Numbered from the stretch's first letter, positions 1 through 8,438 are shown. The stretch: 64,000 nucleotides of DNA from Chryseobacterium sp. SN22 (GCF_008329705.1 NZ_VTSX01000017.1:60081-124080); one strand, 5' to 3'. Program-made: numbers and translations. Notes: generated by a model not told the origin, from the letters alone.

Positions 1-612
1 ACGGCCCAAACCAATGGGGTAGGAATCGGCACCAATACCCCGACCCATACCCTAGAAGTGAACGGAAATACAAAACTCAGCGGAAATCTTTATTTCGAGA
101 ATCCGGGTAATTATACCGGGAGCTCTGCCGGCTCTTACTTTCTGGTGAGGGATAACAGCGACAACGTAATCAAAAGATACGTACCGGCAACCTCTGCCTT
201 CAGTGCCATTAACAGTACGGTATATTCTATTATCAACATCAGCACAAGTGGGATAACAGATTTCGATACCGGTATCCCGACAAGCAAATACCATGTAATT
301 ATCGGGGGCTTTATCGTACGAGGACAAAATAACGACTCCAATATAAACATTACCCGCCCGAATAATCTGGGTGACTATATTCCTCAATATTCAGCACGTT
401 CATTTAAAGGTATGAATGCAGCGGGGGTTGAGACCTGGAGGATTAAATTTACGCCAAACAATGGACGTATATTTGACCGTACCGCTGAAATACGTCTCAG
501 CGTCAGTGCTTACCGTCGAGATATGCTTACCACGATCAATAACCAGATTGATTATAATATGAACGCCGTAACCAATGGTGTAGCCTCAATACCGGCACCG
601 GCACTGCCTTAA
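1..612 (+). CDS. 3' end of a surface/tail-fibre-like protein (5' end outside the window)
   Basis: The frame is open from the first base, so the gene begins upstream. The first residues (GVGIGTNTP followed by THTLEVNG) resemble the repeated 'GIGTxxP...LDVNG' segments of large Bacteroidota surface proteins and of phage tail-fibre-like proteins. About 203 residues are visible, rich in Asn, Ser, Thr and Gly, with no membrane segment and no recognisable catalytic motif. The C-terminus has no obvious Por/T9SS sorting domain. A GTG in frame at position 58 is probably internal, because the upstream residues fit the same motif. A terminator hairpin follows at 640-669. Function unknown; extracellular or cell-surface location is an inference from composition. 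Confidence 0.75.
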   Translation, partial: TAQTNGVGIGTNTPTHTLEVNGNTKLSGNLYFENPGNYTGSSAGSYFLVRDNSDNVIKRYVPATSAFSAINSTVYSIINISTSGITDFDTGIPTSKYHVIIGGFIVRGQNNDSNINITRPNNLGDYIPQYSARSFKGMNAAGVETWRIKFTPNNGRIFDRTAEIRLSVSAYRRDMLTTINNQIDYNMNAVTNGVASIPAPALP

Positions 613-639
613 CCTAGCTGATATTGTATAAAAATAAAG

Positions 640-669
640 CATCGGAATCAAATGGGTTCCGATGTTTTC
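640..669 (+). terminator. Rho-independent terminator
   Basis: CATCGGAA (640-647) pairs with TTCCGATG (657-664) and is followed by TTTTCATTT. It lies 28 nt after the stop of the partial gene. Confidence 0.75.
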
Positions 670-771
670 ATTTAGAAACCTGATGAGATATTAAGGATTT
701 GATGTAATAGTAACAAAACGTCTGAATAGAGGGTTTTCGCAGATTTATTACCGGACCATTTTTTCTATGAA

Positions 772-779
772 TACTTTTG
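772..779 (+). promoter_or_regulatory. -7 box of the broken gene at 807
   Basis: TACTTTTG matches the Bacteroidota -7 consensus TAnnTTTG and lies 27 nt upstream of the ATG at 807. No clear -33 TTG at the normal distance. Confidence 0.5.
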
Positions 780-806
780 CTGAAATAAATATTCTAACAA
801 CAGACC

Positions 807-1903
807 ATGAAAAATCATCTGCTTTTTCTTTTCTGCCTGATTTTCTCTTTTACCTTTTGCCAGAACAGAAACCAACCAGCCGAGCTGAAGGTAAAAGGGG
901 ATTATATTTATCCTGCTACAAAAACCATTCTGCCCGAGCTATGGCTGGGATTTCAAAGACGACTATCGTTTCCTATAACGCAGCCGGTACCGATGTTGGG
1001 ATAAGTTATATCCGGCAGTCTTCAAAAAAAAGCAAAACGGTTCTTACCCTTTATATCTATCCTAAAAAATACATCGACAATCAAATACTCCGGGATGAAT
1101 TCTATTCTTACGGTGATGCCCTAAATCAGAATTCCAAGGATAATGTGGAGATAAAACCTTCTTTCGGAACACTTTCCGGTGACAGCCTGAAAGTGAGCTA
1201 CATCTATTCGGTTTTCAATAACACATTGGGAGAGCGTAATTTTTTCAAAGGGATAAAATATGTCAATAAAAATTCGCTCCTTTCCATTATGAGTGCGGCG
1301 GATGGACCTTTAAATAAGGGCTTCCAGCGACAATACGACTCCTGAACAACTGAAAGAACTGAAGGATAAAGCTGAAAATTATTTTGGGGTTCTGCAGATT
1401 GCTTCTGTAAAGCCACTGCTTATCAATAAAGTTCCGGATATCATATTATCGGCTTCCGTAAAAGGGATTCCATGATGGTGCATGCCATTTCAGAGGCGGC
1501 AAAAGCGAAGATTGTTTACCTTTCAGAGAACCCGGATAAGAAAGAAGTACGCACCGGTTTCCATGATATTAAAATTGATTCCGAAGTATATGTCCTCGAA
1601 AAAATGCTTGGGTATTTCCAGGCCCACGAAAAAGACCGGCCGATGCATCCGGATATAAAATAAGTATTTTGAAGAAATGACGAAGATTTCCCGGAACGGA
1701 AAAATGAAAGATCATATTTATGAAATGTACCATAACCTGGTCGATTACCCTGCGGGTGAGACAGGAAAGCAGACTACGTTCAGTTTAAAATAGACCAGAA
1801 TATTTCTGAAGATACGAATGAAATTTTCTATAAAGTATTCTACAATCTAGAGCAGACTTTACTTTATAGATTTATTCTATCAATATCCATTTTTTATTTT
1901 TAG
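807..1903 (+). pseudogene. Frameshifted exported protein gene (decayed)
   Basis: An ATG at 807 opens a clear signal peptide (MKNHLLFLFCLIFSFTFCQ), but the frame stops at 1004. Homologous-looking sequence continues in other frames: about 940-1345 (containing YNAAGTDVGISY and KTVLTLYIYPKKY), about 1334-1474 (TPEQLKELKDKAENYFG), 1472-1663 (AKIVYLSENPDKKEVRTG), about 1675-1792 (GKMKDHIYEMYHNLVDYP) and a last piece ending near 1903. Read together these pieces form one exported protein of roughly 350 residues that needs at least four or five frame changes. The family was not recognised. Neighbouring genes are intact, so either this gene has decayed or this stretch was assembled with a locally high indel rate. 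The exact 3' end is uncertain. Confidence 0.7.
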
Positions 1904-1971
1904 TGGTATTAAAAAAATAAACCCGATTTTTGTATTTCAAATAAGAAACATTAAACGGATACAATCACAGA

Positions 1972-3381
1972 ATGAAAGTTGAACAAATATACACGGGATG
2001 CCTGGCTCAGGGTGCGTACTACATCGTATCCGAAAATGAAGCCGCGATCATCGATCCGCTCCGGGAGGTAACGCCTTACCTGGACCGGCTGGAAAAAGAC
2101 AAGGTTACTTTAAAATATATTTTTGAAACCCATTTTCACGCAGACTTTGTCTCAGGACATCTGGATCTGAGCAAAAAAACGGGGGCTCCTATTATTTATG
2201 GGCCCACAGCCCAGCCTGAATTTGAAGCCATTATTGCCGAAGACCATCAGATCTTTGAAATCGGAAAGATAAAGATCAAAGTACTTCATACTCCGGGTCA
2301 TACCATGGAAAGCACAACCTATCTGCTGATTGATGAAAACGGGACCGAAACGGCTATTTTTACAGGAGACACTTTATTTTTAGGTGATGTAGGAAGGCCT
2401 GATCTTGCCCAGAAAGCAGGCAGTGTTACCCAGGAAGACCTGGCAGGCATTTTATATGACAGCCTGCAGACAAAAATCATGCCTCTGGCCGACAGCATTA
2501 CGGTATATCCGGCACACGGTGCCGGTTCGGCATGCGGGAAAAACATGCAGAAAGAAACCGTTGACCTTCTCGGTAATCAGAAAAGAACGAATTATGCCTT
2601 AAACCAGCCGGATAAAGAGTCTTTTATCCGCGAAGTGCTGGACGGCCTTACCGCTCCTCCCAAATATTTCGGGATGAACGTGGCTTTAAACAAAGGCGGT
2701 TACGAAAGCCTTGATACCGTAATGGATAAAGGGCTGACGCCAATTCGGGCAGAAGACTTCGAAGCTTATGCGGAAGAAACCGGAGCATTGATCCTGGATA
2801 CAAGAAGTCCTGTGGATTTCTGCAAAGGATTTGTCCCAAACTCCATTAATATCGGCCTGAAAGGTGATTTTGCGCCTTGGGTAGGTACTTTAATTGTCGA
2901 TGTAAAACACCCTTTACTCCTAATTGTAGATGAAGGAACAGAAGAAGAAGCCATTACCAGACTGAGTCGTGTAGGTTTTGATAATGTGGTTGGCTATCTG
3001 AAAGGCGGTTTTGAAGCCTGGAAAAACAGTGGTGAGGAAACCGATGAGGTTAACAGAATTTCTGCCGAAGAATTTACCCGACAGTTTACAGAACAATCGA
3101 AAGTAATTGATGTACGTAAAGTTTCCGAATATTCTGCAGAACACATCGACAATGCTTATAATAAACCTTTAGATACCATCAGCGACTGGGTAAAAACCAT
3201 TGATGATGCCGAACATTTTTTCCTTCACTGTGCGGGAGGCTACCGGAGTATGATCGCGGCCAGCATCCTGAATTCCCATGGAATCCGGAATTTTACGGAA
3301 GTGGAAGGAGGCTTTGGAGCGATTAAAAAGACAGGCAGCTTACCAACATCAGATTTTATCTGCCAGTCAAAAGTGATCTGA
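1972..3381 (+). CDS. MBL-fold hydrolase with two rhodanese domains (persulfide dioxygenase-like)
   Basis: 469 residues. The N-terminal half (about 1-230) is a metallo-beta-lactamase fold of the ETHE1/persulfide-dioxygenase type: metal ligands H54-x-H56-x-D58, H110 in TPGHT, D133 in FTGDT, and a later His in YPAHG. Two rhodanese modules follow. The first (about 265-355) starts with ILDTRSPVDF but has VDEGTEE where the catalytic Cys loop should be, so it is probably inactive. The second (about 375-460) has the intact loop HCAGGYRS. The family oxidises glutathione- or thiol-bound persulfides to sulfite and passes sulfur with the rhodanese part. A thioredoxin gene lies 166 nt downstream on the same strand and could act in the same thiol chemistry. 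Cytoplasmic; no signal peptide. Confidence 0.9.
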   Translation: MKVEQIYTGCLAQGAYYIVSENEAAIIDPLREVTPYLDRLEKDKVTLKYIFETHFHADFVSGHLDLSKKTGAPIIYGPTAQPEFEAIIAEDHQIFEIGKIKIKVLHTPGHTMESTTYLLIDENGTETAIFTGDTLFLGDVGRPDLAQKAGSVTQEDLAGILYDSLQTKIMPLADSITVYPAHGAGSACGKNMQKETVDLLGNQKRTNYALNQPDKESFIREVLDGLTAPPKYFGMNVALNKGGYESLDTVMDKGLTPIRAEDFEAYAEETGALILDTRSPVDFCKGFVPNSINIGLKGDFAPWVGTLIVDVKHPLLLIVDEGTEEEAITRLSRVGFDNVVGYLKGGFEAWKNSGEETDEVNRISAEEFTRQFTEQSKVIDVRKVSEYSAEHIDNAYNKPLDTISDWVKTIDDAEHFFLHCAGGYRSMIAASILNSHGIRNFTEVEGGFGAIKKTGSLPTSDFICQSKVI

Positions 3382-3432
3382 CCTGGAATGGAATTATTTT
3401 TGTAATCATTCCTTTACATAACAAATTCAATA

Positions 3433-3522
3433 CACTCTAGTTTATAAAGAAAAATATTTAAGACACCGGATCCGGTACCCTTCGGATTATTTTAAGTGAT
3501 TTAAATTTTATAAACTAAAGTG
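3433..3522. repeat. Long intergenic inverted repeat
   Basis: CACTCTAGTTTATAAA (3433-3448) and TTTATAAACTAAAGTG (3507-3522) are inverted copies with one mismatch over 16 bp. The 12-bp palindrome ACCGGATCCGGT sits between them at 3465-3476. It lies between the MBL/rhodanese gene and the thioredoxin gene and could form a cruciform or an extended RNA hairpin in the leader of the thioredoxin mRNA. Confidence 0.6.
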
Positions 3523-3547
3523 TTTCTTTTAACTAAAAACCAATCCT

Positions 3548-3847
3548 ATGTCACAAAAATTTCAGGAAATCATTGATTCCGAAAGACCGGTCCTGATCGA
3601 CTTTTTTGCCACCTGGTGCCAGCCGTGCAAAGTACAGTCTTCCGTACTGAATACCGTAAAAGAAAACGTAGGCGAAAATGCCAGAATCATTAAAGTGGAT
3701 GTAGACCAGTATCCTGCATTGGCCAGCCAGTACGGGGTGCGCGGCGTACCTACCCTGGCGATCTTTAAAAAAGGAGAGATCCTGTGGAAAGAAAGCGGTG
3801 TACATGATGTAAATACCTTAACACAGCTTTTAAAACAATATGGTTAA
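3548..3847 (+). CDS. Thioredoxin-family protein with CQPC active site
   Basis: 99 residues covering one complete thioredoxin fold. The active site is W23-C24-Q25-P26-C27; canonical thioredoxins have CGPC, so the middle residue is changed, which usually shifts redox potential. The cis-proline is P68 in GVPTL, and the DFFATWC and VDVDQYP signatures are present. No signal peptide, so cytoplasmic. It probably reduces disulfides or persulfides, possibly with the MBL/rhodanese protein just upstream. A general trxA may exist elsewhere, so I do not assign that symbol. Confidence 0.9.
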   Translation: MSQKFQEIIDSERPVLIDFFATWCQPCKVQSSVLNTVKENVGENARIIKVDVDQYPALASQYGVRGVPTLAIFKKGEILWKESGVHDVNTLTQLLKQYG

Positions 3848-3850
3848 ATA

Positions 3851-3901
3851 AAGGCTAAGGCTGAGACTGAGGCTCCTGAATCTCGATCTTAGCCTTACTC
3901 T
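3851..3901. terminator. Bidirectional terminator between convergent genes
   Basis: AAGGCTAAG (3851-3859) pairs with CTTAGCCTT (3888-3896) across a 28-nt loop, between the thioredoxin stop (3847) and the stop of the minus-strand amidase (3902). Confidence 0.6.
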
Positions 3902-4654
3902 TTATAATTCAATTGAAAAAGAATCGCGGTCATTCAGAAACCGGAAATGATTCCTGAATTCTTTCAGTTCTTCTAAATTTAATTCCGCTGTAACGAAATT
4001 ACCTTTTTTCTCAGATATCTCAGTTCCGTCTGCAAAAAAACAATGGGAGCTTTCCTGATAAAACAGATTATTTCCATCGGTCCCGATGCGGTTTAATCCA
4101 AAAACAAAAGCCAGGTTTTCAATAGCTCTCGCTTTCAGCAGATGTTCCCAGGCTCCTACTCTTTTTTCAGGCCAGTTGGCTATATACAAAACGACATCGT
4201 AATCATCATTATTCCTTGCGAAAACCGGAAAACGGAGATCATAGCAGACCTGAAGCAATATTCTGAACCCATTGTAGTTTACAATCACCCTTTTCTTTCC
4301 CGGACTATATACTTTATCTTCTCCCGAAAAGGAAAACAAATGCCTTTTATCGTAAAAATCGATATGGGAATCCGGATGCACGAAATACATCCTGTTATAA
4401 AAATGGCCGTTGTCTTCTACGGGAGCACTTCCGCAGAAGGCTGCATTATTTTCCTTCGCCATTTTTCTGAGGAATTCCAGCGACTCCAGGTTCCGGTCGG
4501 AAACTTCCGCAGCATCCATGCAGAAGCCTGTGGAAAACATTTCCGGAAGCAGGAAGAGATCCGCCTCCTGATGCTGTAATTCTTCTTCAATACGCTGAAA
4601 GTTTTCCGCTTTATTTTTCCAGACAATATCCAGATTCAGTCCTGTAATCTTCAT
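3902..4654 (-). CDS. Nitrilase-superfamily amidohydrolase (omega-amidase, YafV/NIT2-like)
   Basis: 250 residues, the usual size for a single nitrilase domain. The catalytic Glu-Lys-Cys triad is visible: E38 in LLPEMF, K103 in YDKRHLF and C137 in QVCYDLRFP. The conserved GAWEHLLKARAIEN stretch follows. Members of this branch hydrolyse small amides such as 2-oxoglutaramate, which is a metabolite-repair reaction after glutamine transamination; the substrate is inferred from motif style. Cytoplasmic. It converges on the thioredoxin gene and shares its terminator. Confidence 0.85.
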   Translation of the reverse strand: MKITGLNLDIVWKNKAENFQRIEEELQHQEADLFLLPEMFSTGFCMDAAEVSDRNLESLEFLRKMAKENNAAFCGSAPVEDNGHFYNRMYFVHPDSHIDFYDKRHLFSFSGEDKVYSPGKKRVIVNYNGFRILLQVCYDLRFPVFARNNDDYDVVLYIANWPEKRVGAWEHLLKARAIENLAFVFGLNRIGTDGNNLFYQESSHCFFADGTEISEKKGNFVTAELNLEELKEFRNHFRFLNDRDSFSIEL

Positions 4655-4745
4655 AAACTTTGTTAAAAAACTTCCATAAAAATACGATTTTCCAATGATT
4701 TCGGTTTTATTTTTGTTGAGGATGTTTTGTTTTTAAACAACATTA

Positions 4746-4753
4746 TATCTTTG
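4746..4753 (+). promoter_or_regulatory. -7 box for the small exported protein gene
   Basis: TATCTTTG matches TAnnTTTG, 26 nt before the ATG at 4780. A TTTTG at 4725-4729 gives a short 16-nt spacer. Confidence 0.6.
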
Positions 4754-4779
4754 AATAATAACAATTAAAAAATAAATAT

Positions 4780-5220
4780 ATGAAGAAACTGGTTTTTATG
4801 CTGATGCTGGTTTTTGCCGGTACTGCAGCAGATGCTCAGGTCTGGACAGGCAAAGGAGATCAGAAAATCAATGCCGGACTCAGTGCCTGGGGATACGGCA
4901 CAGGACTTACCGGGACTTATGACTACGGTCTTAACGGCTTGATTTCCGTAGGAGCCGGACTGAATGTTTACTTTGACAATTACAAGGATAATGATGATGA
5001 AAACCGGGTCTTCGCTTTCGGAAGGGTAAATTTCCATTTGAAAGATGCTCTGCAGCTGCCTGAAAAACTGGATATCTATCCCGGAGTTGATATAGGGGTT
5101 GTGGGAAGGAACTTCGGGCTTGGTGCACACATCGGCGCCAGATACTTTTTTACCGAGAGAATCGGCGTTTTCGCCGAAGTCGGCAACAATGGCAGTCTTG
5201 GTGTTTCCATTAATTTATAA
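4780..5220 (+). CDS. Small exported beta-barrel-like protein
   Basis: 146 residues with a signal peptide (MKKLVFMLMLVFAGTAADAQ, cut after Ala-Gln or nearby). The mature part alternates polar and hydrophobic residues with many Gly and aromatic residues (GLSAWGYGTGL, VGAGLNVYF, GLGAHIGARYFF) and ends in NL, like small outer-membrane beta-barrels. It resembles the DUF6646-type proteins of Flavobacteriia, but that is from memory. Own promoter and terminator (5243-5270), so a single-gene unit. Function unknown. Confidence 0.75.
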   Translation: MKKLVFMLMLVFAGTAADAQVWTGKGDQKINAGLSAWGYGTGLTGTYDYGLNGLISVGAGLNVYFDNYKDNDDENRVFAFGRVNFHLKDALQLPEKLDIYPGVDIGVVGRNFGLGAHIGARYFFTERIGVFAEVGNNGSLGVSINL

Positions 5221-5242
5221 TATATCATCGCTTTATATGACA

Positions 5243-5270
5243 AAGCTTCCCGTTTCGGGAGGCTTTTTTA
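5243..5270 (+). terminator. Rho-independent terminator
   Basis: AAGCTTCCCG (5243-5252) pairs with CGGGAGGCTT (5256-5265), one G-T pair, followed by a T run. Confidence 0.85.
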
Positions 5271-5301
5271 TTTGGCATAGTTTTGAGAATTGTTACCTTT
5301 G
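5271..5301 (+). promoter_or_regulatory. Promoter of rseP
   Basis: TTTG (5271-5274), a 19-nt spacer, then TACCTTTG (5294-5301): a good match to the Bacteroidota -33/-7 pattern. It directly abuts the previous gene's terminator. Confidence 0.75.
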
Positions 5302-5324
5302 CAAATTAAACATACAAAGCATTA

Positions 5325-6674
5325 ATGGAAATAGCAATCAAACTGTTTCAATTTATATTGAGCATTTCTATCCTGGTCATCCTTCACGAACTTGGGCATT
5401 TCTTACCCGCCAAATGGTTCAAGACCAAAGTTGAAAAATTCTATCTTTTCTTCGATCCATGGTTTTCTCTGGTAAAGAAAAAAGTAGGTGAAACCGAATA
5501 CGGGATCGGCTGGCTTCCTTTCGGAGGATACGTCAAGATCGCCGGAATGGTGGATGAAAGCATGGATACCGAACAGTTGAAACAGCCTGCGCAGCCTTGG
5601 GAATTCCGGGCAAAACCAGCCTGGCAAAGGCTGATCATTATGCTAGGAGGGGTTACGGTAAACTTTTTCCTGGCCTGGATCATTTACAGCTGCCTGTCTC
5701 TTTTCAACGGAGAAATGTATACCGATCTTACGAAATTCAACAATGGAATCGGCGTAACGGAAGCCGGTAAAAAAATGGGGTTCCAGAGCGGTGATAAAAT
5801 CATCAATATCGACGGCAAACCTGCAGAGAGACTGGAGAATGCTTCTATCAATATCCTTTTGGGCGACCATGTAACCGTACTGAGAAACGGGAAGGAAGTG
5901 ACTTTCCCGATTGAAAAGGAAGGGGTAGCAGAGGTTTTAAAACAAAAAGAAGCCAAATTATACATTACCCCGAGATTCCCGATGATTATTGATTCTCTGG
6001 CAAGCCCGGCGTCAAAAGCATCAGGTCTGGCTAAAGGGGACAAAGTAGTAGCCGTTAACGGGAAACCGACTCTTTTTTTCGACGAAGTAAGCAATGCTCT
6101 ATCTGAAAACAAAGGAAAGACCATCCCTATAGAGGTTCTGAGAAACGGCAAACAGGAAACATTCAATGCAGCTGTTGATAAAGACGGTAAACTTGGAGTT
6201 GGGGTAGATCAGAAAGCACTGGCCAGTGTTGTAACGGATAAAAAATATTCTTTCGGGGAAGCAATTCCGAGAGGTTTTGAAAGAACCATCGAAGCTTTAA
6301 CCATGCAGGTAAAGCAGTTCAAAATCATGTTCAACTCTAAAATCCAGGGATACAAAAACGTCGGCGGACCTATTGCCATCGTTAAAAATATGCCGGTGGA
6401 TAAAGATGCGGACGGCAGTATTTCCATCAACTGGGCTGCTTTCTGGAGTTTTACAGCAATGTTCTCCGTATGGCTGGCATTCCTGAACTTAATTCCGATT
6501 CCGGGACTGGATGGCGGACACGTCCTTTTCACTTTATATGAAATGATCGTGGGCAAACCGGTTCCTCAGAAAGTATTGGAAAATGCACAGATGATCGGGG
6601 TTATCTTCCTGTTAGGCTTGATGTTAGTAATTTTCGGAAGTGACATCTTCAAGATCTTTGCAGGAAAATTATAA
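5325..6674 (+). CDS. rseP: Site-2 intramembrane zinc protease RseP
   Basis: 449 residues, normal for RseP. The first membrane segment contains H21-E22-x-x-H25 (HELGH), the zinc site. PDZ domains lie in the middle (around 110-290, with QSGDKIINIDGKP and AKGDKVVAVNGKP as the two repeats). The second metal motif PIPGLDGGH, with D396, lies in the C-terminal membrane region. The enzyme cuts transmembrane anti-sigma factors or signal-peptide remnants inside the inner membrane. In this window it has no anti-sigma neighbour, and no dxr or bamA flanks it. Monocistronic with its own promoter. Confidence 0.93.
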   Translation: MEIAIKLFQFILSISILVILHELGHFLPAKWFKTKVEKFYLFFDPWFSLVKKKVGETEYGIGWLPFGGYVKIAGMVDESMDTEQLKQPAQPWEFRAKPAWQRLIIMLGGVTVNFFLAWIIYSCLSLFNGEMYTDLTKFNNGIGVTEAGKKMGFQSGDKIINIDGKPAERLENASINILLGDHVTVLRNGKEVTFPIEKEGVAEVLKQKEAKLYITPRFPMIIDSLASPASKASGLAKGDKVVAVNGKPTLFFDEVSNALSENKGKTIPIEVLRNGKQETFNAAVDKDGKLGVGVDQKALASVVTDKKYSFGEAIPRGFERTIEALTMQVKQFKIMFNSKIQGYKNVGGPIAIVKNMPVDKDADGSISINWAAFWSFTAMFSVWLAFLNLIPIPGLDGGHVLFTLYEMIVGKPVPQKVLENAQMIGVIFLLGLMLVIFGSDIFKIFAGKL

Positions 6675-6699
6675 TATTTTTCACTTTTTAATAAAAATA

Positions 6700-6731
6700 T
6701 TTGCAAGGTATAAATATTCGTCCTATATTTG
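6700..6731 (+). promoter_or_regulatory. Promoter of first tRNA-Asn
   Basis: TTTG (6700-6703), 20-nt spacer, TATATTTG (6724-6731). The second tRNA copy has the same arrangement. Confidence 0.8.
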
Positions 6732-6753
6732 CACCACTTAAAACAAAGGACAT

Positions 6754-6827
6754 TCCTCCTTAGCTCAGTTGGTTAGAGCATCTGACTGTTAATCAGAGGG
6801 TCGCTGGTTCGAGCCCAGCAGGAGGAG
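6754..6827 (+). tRNA. tRNA-Asn (GTT), copy 1
   Basis: 74 nt. Acceptor stem TCCTCCT pairs with AGGAGGA, then discriminator G. The D arm (GCTCAGTTGGTTAGAGC), the anticodon loop with GTT at 6788-6790 and the T arm (GCTGGTTCGAGCCCAGC) are all canonical. The CCA end is not fully encoded (GCAA follows), so it must be added. Confidence 0.96.
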
Positions 6828-6831
6828 CAAA

Positions 6832-6860
6832 AAGACTTACAGTAATGTAGGTCTTTTTTT
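6832..6860 (+). terminator. Terminator of tRNA-Asn copy 1
   Basis: AAGACTTAC pairs with GTAGGTCTT, followed by seven or more T. The copy after the second tRNA is nearly identical. Confidence 0.85.
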
Positions 6861-6969
6861 ATGCTTTAAAGAAAATATTTTCCAGTAATTTAATTAATTG
6901 ATAAATAGTAGGATAAGTTATAAAACCCGATGAATACAGGAAAAATATCCATATTTTTAAAATAAAAAT

Positions 6970-7000
6970 TTGTGTAATCGCAATATTCCTTTTATATTTG
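6970..7000 (+). promoter_or_regulatory. Promoter of second tRNA-Asn
   Basis: TTG (6970-6972), 20-nt spacer, TATATTTG (6993-7000), matching copy 1. Confidence 0.8.
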
Positions 7001-7022
7001 CACCACTCCAATAGAGGAAAAT

Positions 7023-7096
7023 TCCTCCTTAGCTCAGTTGGTTAGAGCATCTGACTGTTAATCAGAGGGTCGCTGGTTCGAGCCCAGCAGGAGGAG
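7023..7096 (+). tRNA. tRNA-Asn (GTT), copy 2
   Basis: Identical over all 74 nt to the copy at 6754-6827; the two are 269 nt apart. Each has its own promoter and terminator, so this is a duplicated transcription unit. Confidence 0.96.
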
Positions 7097-7100
7097 CAAG

Positions 7101-7128
7101 AAGACTTACAGCAATGTAGGTCTTTTTT
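7101..7128 (+). terminator. Terminator of tRNA-Asn copy 2
   Basis: AAGACTTAC (7101-7109) pairs with GTAGGTCTT (7116-7124), followed by a T run. Confidence 0.85.
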
Positions 7129-7200
7129 TGTTTATGTACCTTAATTCCGGTATCCAGGCTCAGCTTGCATGTATTTTGCACTGTATTTATAAAATTTTGT

Positions 7201-7830
7201 ATGTGCTATAACTTCAATAATAAAAAAGTCAATTTAAAGAAAGCAGTAGAGGATCTTGAAGCGGAAGGATATGAAGAGGAAAATTTTGTATTGAATGGCA
7301 GCATCAACGCATTTACCAAACAGACTGCTCCGACCATTCCCGCGGTTGTTAATTATAACGGCATCGTCCTGATGAATACGTTTTGGGGGGTTAAAGAAAA
7401 TCCCGATGCCCCGACCAAAGGCAAAAACCTGCAGTCCGAAAATACCCATACCTACTACCGGAAAATCGAAAAGAACCGATGCCTGATTCCTGCTTCTTCC
7501 TATTTCGAGTATAAAAGCATTTCGGTTCCGGGAAGAAAAACCCCGGTGAAAGCAAAGCATGAAATGTTCTGGAAAGACAAAGCGCAGTTTTACATCGCCG
7601 GATATTATGATGTATACACAAACGGCAACCTGGGTTTCGGACTTGTCACCACCCTACCCAACCCCGTACAGGCGGAAATTCATAACCGGATGATTATTAC
7701 CCTTGATGCGAAAATGGGAAAAGAATTTCTGGAGCTGGAGCCTATTGAGAAATTCCAGTTTCCGAATTATTCGCCCGATCTGGAATACGTTAATCTGGAA
7801 CCGGAAAAAACGCCCCATACTTTGTTTTAG
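7201..7830 (+). CDS. SOS response-associated peptidase (SRAP, YedK/HMCES family)
   Basis: 209 residues from the ATG at 7201. This start is required because SRAP proteins act through a Cys directly after the initiator Met (MCYNFN), which is exposed when Met is removed. A GTG at 7165 would bury it. Other conserved residues fit: N76 in NLQSE, E103 in SSYFEYK and H161 in EIHNRM. The Cys2 amine and thiol form a stable thiazolidine crosslink with abasic sites in single-stranded DNA, shielding them at replication forks. Cytoplasmic. No LexA box recognised upstream; the T-rich tail of the tRNA terminator is about 75 nt away. Confidence 0.93.
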   Translation: MCYNFNNKKVNLKKAVEDLEAEGYEEENFVLNGSINAFTKQTAPTIPAVVNYNGIVLMNTFWGVKENPDAPTKGKNLQSENTHTYYRKIEKNRCLIPASSYFEYKSISVPGRKTPVKAKHEMFWKDKAQFYIAGYYDVYTNGNLGFGLVTTLPNPVQAEIHNRMIITLDAKMGKEFLELEPIEKFQFPNYSPDLEYVNLEPEKTPHTLF

Positions 7831-8012
7831 CATAAAACAATAATCAAATGAATAGGCCGAAAGAGGAAAGCCGGCTGCCGGGAGCTCCCTTGTCAATACA
7901 TTTGTTTCCAACATAAGGCATTCAATTTAAGCCCTGATCGACCAGCCTTACTCTCTGTTTTTAAACAAATTAAATATTCCCGAATCCATTCCGTTTCAGA
8001 CTATAAAAAATT

Positions 8013-8034
8013 AAGCCCCGGTTAAGGGGCTTTT
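8013..8034 (-). terminator. Terminator downstream of the minus-strand small gene
   Basis: AAGCCCC (8013-8019) pairs with GGGGCTT (8026-8032). On the minus strand it follows the stop at 8038 by a few nt and is trailed by TTAATTTTTT. Confidence 0.75.
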
Positions 8035-8037
8035 CAG

Positions 8038-8277
8038 TTATAAAAAGAATGGAGAAGCGGAGGATGAATCCGGCGCCGTATGAACGGTAATAATGCTGTT
8101 TTTCAGCAGTAAAGCAGGAAACATCGTCCCGAAACCGTCTTTTTCGTAATATACACCTTTTACATTCAGGTCATCCGTCAGTGCTTCGGTGATTTCCTCA
8201 TGTATTTTTTTGAAATATTCTGCATTTTCAAATTCCAGGGTCGTTTTTTCAATCGGGGTCTTGATTTCTATTTTCAT
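8038..8277 (-). CDS. Hypothetical small protein
   Basis: 79 residues, no signal peptide or membrane segment. It reads as a short mixed alpha/beta domain (MKIEIKTPIEKTTLEFENA then a helical stretch) ending in SSSASPFFL. No family recognised. It is followed by a clear terminator, which supports it as a real gene. Confidence 0.55.
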   Translation of the reverse strand: MKIEIKTPIEKTTLEFENAEYFKKIHEEITEALTDDLNVKGVYYEKDGFGTMFPALLLKNSIITVHTAPDSSSASPFFL

Positions 8278-8438
8278 AATATTTAAAATTTGTAATGTGA
8301 TGATCGCAACAGCACTCTGAATTGTATTGCTGAGCTGAATGATGCAAAATACAAGCCTAGCCCGGGAAGATTCATGATATTCTTTTTATTTAATTAAAAC
8401 AGCTGTCAACAGGCTGCTCAACCATAGCCTTATTTCCT

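Noticed and set aside
7165..7200. GTG start for the SRAP gene
   Set aside because: It would bury the essential Cys2; the family requires Met-Cys at the start, found at 7201.
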